Assembly: GCF_963678635.1 (NCBI RefSeq)
Contig: NW_026971149.1
Span: forward strand, 1-64,000
DNA length: 64,000 nucleotides
Origin: Symsagittifera roscoffensis
Taxonomy: Eukaryota; Xenacoelomorpha; Acoela; Convolutidae
Reading direction: 5' to 3'
The translations under genes and the position numbers were made by a program. A model generated the notes under the pieces. The model was not told the origin of the DNA, did no database searches, and was given only the letters and a program-made list of their open reading frames with translations. Positions 59,405 to 64,000 of this stretch are shown one piece after another (position 1 is the stretch's first letter; every line of letters begins with the position of its first letter).

Positions 59405-61880
59405 CTAGATGGTCGCGTGTAGCACAAAAAGCAATTAGGAAGGGGTAGGGGCCCCTTCCGGGCAAAAAATTTCTAAAATTATACATTTACCAAAATGACC
59501 ATATTTGTCGAGTTCTCAAAAACGTTTCGTTGAATTTTGCTAATTTTTTGCATGCGGCCCTAATTTGACACGGCAATCATATCTTATTAAGGTCACTTTT
59601 CGATCCTATCGGTTTGAAGCCCATTTTACCCAATTTTTCCACTTTTTTGAGTTAACTAAAAGGTGATTTTTCGAAGTTTCTCAAATTGGGTACTTTTTAC
59701 GGTTTTGATCATGAAAACCATTCTGAACAGGTTCATAGAGTGTGGCTTAGTGAGTTTATTCAATTGGGACAACTTTTTTTGACTTTTTGAAAAAAATTGT
59801 TTTTTCCTATTTCTGACTCAACATTTTGATTTAAAAAATAAAAAATTTTGAAAGTATTTAAAAGTGGTTTTTGATGGTTGATTCGAGCTCCCGATAGTCA
59901 ATTTAGTGGGTATAGAGTATTTGAAGGTCAAAATCGGATAAAAATTGTAGTTTTTTGTATTTTTGAATTTTGACCATATATGGTACTAATAAGTGTAAAT
60001 ACTACTACTAAAATTGTCAAAAAATGGTTTCGTTCTTAAAAAAAACCCGATGGATTGTTTCAAAAATTGGCATGCGATCCTCATTTGACACGGCATCGAT
60101 GCTTTTACTGATCACTTTTTCATCCTATTTGTTTGAAGACTATTTTTTACATTTTTCCACTTTTTCAAAGTGCTGAAAAAAGAGTTTTTTCGAATTTCCT
60201 CGAATTGGGTACGTTTTACGGCTTCGGTCACCAGAACCATTCTGAGCAGGTTCAAAAACAGTGGCTTAGATTTTTATTTGATTTTGAACAACTTTTTTTG
60301 TTTTTCTGAAAAAAAAACCTTTTTCCCATTTCTGACTCAAATTTTTGATAGAAAAAAACTTGAAAAATTCAGAACGATTAAAAATGGTTTTTGATGATTG
60401 ATTCGAGCTTAGCATAGTTGATTTAGTCGGTATAGAGTATTTAAAAGTCAAAATTGGATAAAATTTGTAGTTTTTGCGATTTTTTTATTTTGACGATTTA
60501 TGGTAAAATTGGTGTATATACTACTTTGTCATTTTCTGGAACAATTGTTTCGTTCTCAAAATTGCTTGAGTGCTTCTGCTGAAATTTTGCATGTGGCCTG
60601 AATCTACTCTCCTAATTTACACGTGATATTAGTAATGGTTTTTCTCATAAAATTCTTTTCTATAAGTTTGAAGAAAACTTTTCCATTATCCGTTTTTTAT
60701 GTTTCCAAAAAAGTTATTAACGACATTTCTCAAATTGAGTAAGCGTCTAGTCAATGTTAATGAAAACTATTTTGAACTTAATCATATACTATGATTCCAT
60801 TGGTAAAACTACTTGCCACTTTATTTTTTGACAGTATTTAAAAATCTGTTTTTTTTTCGGACTTACTTTTCTGGTAAAAAATGAAACTTTAATAAATTGC
60901 TTTTGAAAATATATGACACATGTTGTGAAAAAATAAAACGAAACTTATAAAATGGGCTGTCGATTGTTCGTTTCAGCTTCGCAATTTCCAGTTTGGTGGG
61001 TGAAGAGCCTTAATTTAACCAAAATGGTTTCAGTTTGTAATTTTTGTTCTTTTTCGGCAGACATACAATTTGAAGAAAGAGTTTTCAAAATCTATCTGAA
61101 ATTTAACAAAAAAGCAGTCTGAAATAACCAGAATCTTTTTTTCTTTTTGATGTATTTCCATGCTTGAGAAGGTTAGTCAGAGTCTTCCATTGATTTATGA
61201 GTGATACGAGTCATCACAAATGAAAAGGTTATTATTATTTTTTAAAACTTCAAACAAAAATTAGTCTTTACATTTGCAGTGGATAAGGGACTGCAAAAAA
61301 ACACAATTGGCCAAAAATTTTATCATAATCAAAAATGGCATACTATCCAAAGCCTTTACTGATGCTCCCTGGGACCCTTGTGGTCCCACTTAGGGAGCAT
61401 CATTGACCTCCAACAAAGAGAACAGATATAGACGACAGTCACAATAATGTCTTGCTATCTTTAAGTGTTTTTCGGTATTTTTTTTAAAATTCGAATGAAG
61501 TAATTAGTTTATTTTGCGAAAAATGGCAAAAAAAAATCAAATCAGTATTTTCAAAATTGAGACAGTATCTGAATGGGAATCTCATGTGGACCTGTTGTTG
61601 GAACACCAGTGACGTGAAAAAAGTCGGAGTCGCAGCTGGACACGGCAGATTTCAGATAAAACCATAGTAATGTTTTATGTGAACTGTTCGGAGAAGAAGT
61701 TCAGTGAGAAGAAAAAATGGGCTTCACCATTGCGCCCGTAGGGGGCAAAGTGAATGCGAACGTTTCAAGTAGGACTTTTTTCAAGAGTAACTGACCTGGG
61801 ATGGGGTAAAGGTGAAACAAATGATATTTCTCGGAAGCAAGATTAGTCACGGAGGGCGGGTGGGACGCAGACCTGACCGG
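59405..61880 (+). repeat. U27, L-class cassette (2.48 kb)
   Basis: The head stem is at 59438-59459, H1 at 61361-61401 and H2 at 61733-61764. It is an L copy of the U8/U11 group with scattered private changes (GAATTTTGCTAA near 59534, AAATATGGC-type changes near 61520). The tail ends GACCTGACCGG. No gene seen. Confidence 0.85.
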
Positions 61881-64000
61881 CTAGATGGTCGCGTGTAGCA
61901 CAAAAAGCAATTAGGAAGGGGTAGGGGCCCCTTCCGGGCAAAAAATTTCTAAAATTATACATTTACCAAAATGACCATATTTGTCGAGTTCTCAAAAACG
62001 TTTCGTTTAATTTTTCTAATTTTTTGCATGCGGCCCTAATTTGACACGGCAATCATATCTTATAAAGGTCACTTTTCGATCCTATCGGTTTGAAGCCCAT
62101 TTTACCCGATTTTTCCACTTTTTTGAGTTAACTAAAAGGTGATTTTTCGAAGTTTCTCAAATTGGGAACTTTTTACGGCTTTGGTCATGAAAACCATTCT
62201 GAACAGGTTCATAGAGTGTGGCTTAGTGAGTTTATTCAATTGGGACAACTTTTCTTGACTTTTTGAAAAAAATTGTTTTTTCCTATTTCTGACTCAACAT
62301 TTTGATTTAAAAAATAATAAATATTGAAAGTGATTAAAAGTGGTTTTTGATGGTTGATTCGAGCTCCCGATAGTCAATTTAGTGGGTATAGAGTATTTGA
62401 AGGTCAAAATTGGATGAAAATTGTAGTTTTTTGTATTTTTGAATTTTGACCATATATGGTACTAATTAGTGTAAATACTACTACTAAAATTGTCAAAAAA
62501 TGGTTTCGTTCTTAAAAAAAACCCGATGAATTGTTTCAAAAATTGGCATGCGATCCTGATTTGACACGGCATCGATGCTTTTACTGGTCACTTTTTCATC
62601 CTATTTGTTTGAAGACCATTTTTTCCATTTTTCCACTTTTTCAAAGTCCTGAAAAAAGTGTTTTTTCGCCTTTTCTCAAATTGGGTAGTTTTTACGGCTT
62701 TGGTCATGAAAACCATTCTGAACAGGTTCATGGAGTGTGGCTTAGTGAGTTTATTCAACTGGAACAACTTTTTTTGACTTTTTGGAAAAAATTGATTTTT
62801 CCCATTTCTGACTCAACATTTTCATTTAAAAAATAAAAAATTTTGAAAGTGATTAAAAATGGTCTTTGATGGTTGATTCGAGCTCCCAATAGTCGATTTA
62901 GTGGGTATAGAGTATTTGAAGGTCAAAATGGGATAAAAATTGTAGTTTTTGCGATTTTTTAATTTTGACGGTTTATGGTAAAATTGGTCTAAATATTACT
63001 TGTCATTTTCTGGAACAATTGTTTCGTTCTCATAATTGGCTTCAGTGTTTTTGCTGAAATTTTGCTAGCGGCCTGAATCTATTTGTGATTTACACAAGAT
63101 AATCTCTACAGTTTTTCCGATTAATTTTTTTCTAAAAGTTTTAAGAAAATTTTTCCTCTTTCCATTTTTTTATGTTTCCAAAAAAGTTTTTAAAGAAAAT
63201 TCTCAAATTGAGTAAGCTTTTAGTCAATGATCATGAAAACTATTTTGAACTTGTTCAAATGATATGATTCCATTGGTACAACTGTTTGCCCCCTTTTTTG
63301 ACATGATTAAAAACTGTAGTACTTTTTTTTCGCTCTTAATTTTCTGGTCAAAAAATATAAAACGTTTAAAAAATTGCTTTTAAAAATATATTTAAAACAT
63401 GTACAACAACAAAATGAAACAAAATTTATAAAAAATGGTTGTGGATTGTTGGTTTCAGCTCCGCAAATTCGAACCTATTGGGTAAAGAGCCTTAGTTTGT
63501 CAAAAAATGGTTTGAATTTGTAATTTTTGTTCTTTTTCGGCTGACATTACAATTTGAAGAATGAATTTTCAAAATCAATCTGAAAAATAAAAAATTGCAC
63601 CGTCTGAAATAACCAGATACGTTTTTTCTTTTTGATGTTTTTTCATGCTTGACAGGGGTAGTCCCAGTCTTCCATTGATTTATGAGTGATACGAGTTATC
63701 ACAAATGAAAAAGTTCTTATTTTTAGAAAACTTCAAAAAAAAAACTAGTCTTTACATTTGCAGTGGGTAAGGGACTGTAAAAAATATAATTGGCCAACGT
63801 TTTTGTCTTTATCAAAAATGGCATACTATCTAAAGCCTTTATTGATGCTCCCTGGGACCCTTGTGGTCCCACTTAGGGAGCATCACTGACCTTAAACAAA
63901 GAGAACAGATATAGACGACAGTCACAATAATGTCTTGCTACCTTTAAGTGTTTTTCGGTATTTTTTTTTAATTCGAATGAAGTAATTAGTTTATTTTGTG
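61881..64000 (+). repeat. U28, L-class cassette, cut by the window edge
   Basis: The head stem is at 61914-61935 and H1 at 63844-63884; H2 and the tail lie beyond the window. The first about 330 bases share private changes with U16, while the second subrepeat onward (from about 62500) is the U7 type, including the third header reading GCTAGCGGCC near 63063. It is a mosaic of the U16 head and the U7 body. Confidence 0.84.

Noticed and set aside
54-64000. About sixty open frames of 60-101 codons on both strands
   Set aside because: They are low-complexity, Phe/Lys/Asn/Ser-rich, overlap on both strands, and recur only where the DNA repeats. None shows a recognisable domain, and equivalent cassettes break the frame by indels.
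54-64000. LTR, LINE or DNA transposon
   Set aside because: No reverse transcriptase, integrase or transposase frame, no long terminal direct repeats of LTR type, no poly-A end, and no terminal inverted repeats at the CTAG limits were found.

Overview
This 64 kb window holds no protein-coding gene, rRNA, tRNA, CRISPR array or classical transposon that I can support. It is AT-rich, full of A and T runs, and no open frame exceeds about 100 codons. The short frames recur as families because the underlying DNA is repeated. I read the window as one head-to-tail array of 28 long cassettes (U1-U28), all on the + strand, with the first starting at 54 and the last running off the right edge.

Cassette plan, read directly from the sequence. 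Each cassette starts at a conserved CTAG(A/G)TGG(T/C/A)CG. About 30-45 nt later comes a head stem-loop whose stem changes between cassettes while staying paired, around a loop of the type TAGGGG. A GTTCTC(A/G)AAA motif and a GCATGC-type motif follow. The body is often built from diverged subrepeats of about 520 nt, each opening with those two motifs. Near the 3' end are two more hairpins (H1, then H2 about 200-370 nt later), and 70-130 nt after H2 comes the next CTAG.

Five length classes: S (about 1.6 kb: U1, U2, U5, U25), M (about 2.2 kb: U4, U6, U15, U17, U22), P (about 2.3 kb: U3, U14), L (about 2.47 kb: U7-U12, U16, U18-U21, U24, U26-U28) and Q (about 2.5 kb: U13, U23). Left part (1-11658): S and M with one P. 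Middle (11659-31313): six L cassettes, then Q and P. Right part (31314-64000): L with interspersed M, Q and S.

How the array behaves. The same tail sequence precedes different head types, and near-identical cassettes (U6/U22, U24/U26, U12/U18, U10/U20) sit in different neighbourhoods, with similarity ending at CTAG. Others are mosaics with switch points near the head motif or H1. This suggests discrete cassettes that are copied or recombined at CTAG junctions and kept under pressure to preserve three hairpins. Whether the hairpins act in RNA or in single-stranded DNA cannot be decided from sequence alone.

Organism: probably a eukaryotic nuclear or organellar repeat region. The A/T-run style recalls invertebrate (for example nematode) non-coding DNA, but this is a weak impression. 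I do not recognise the repeat family.
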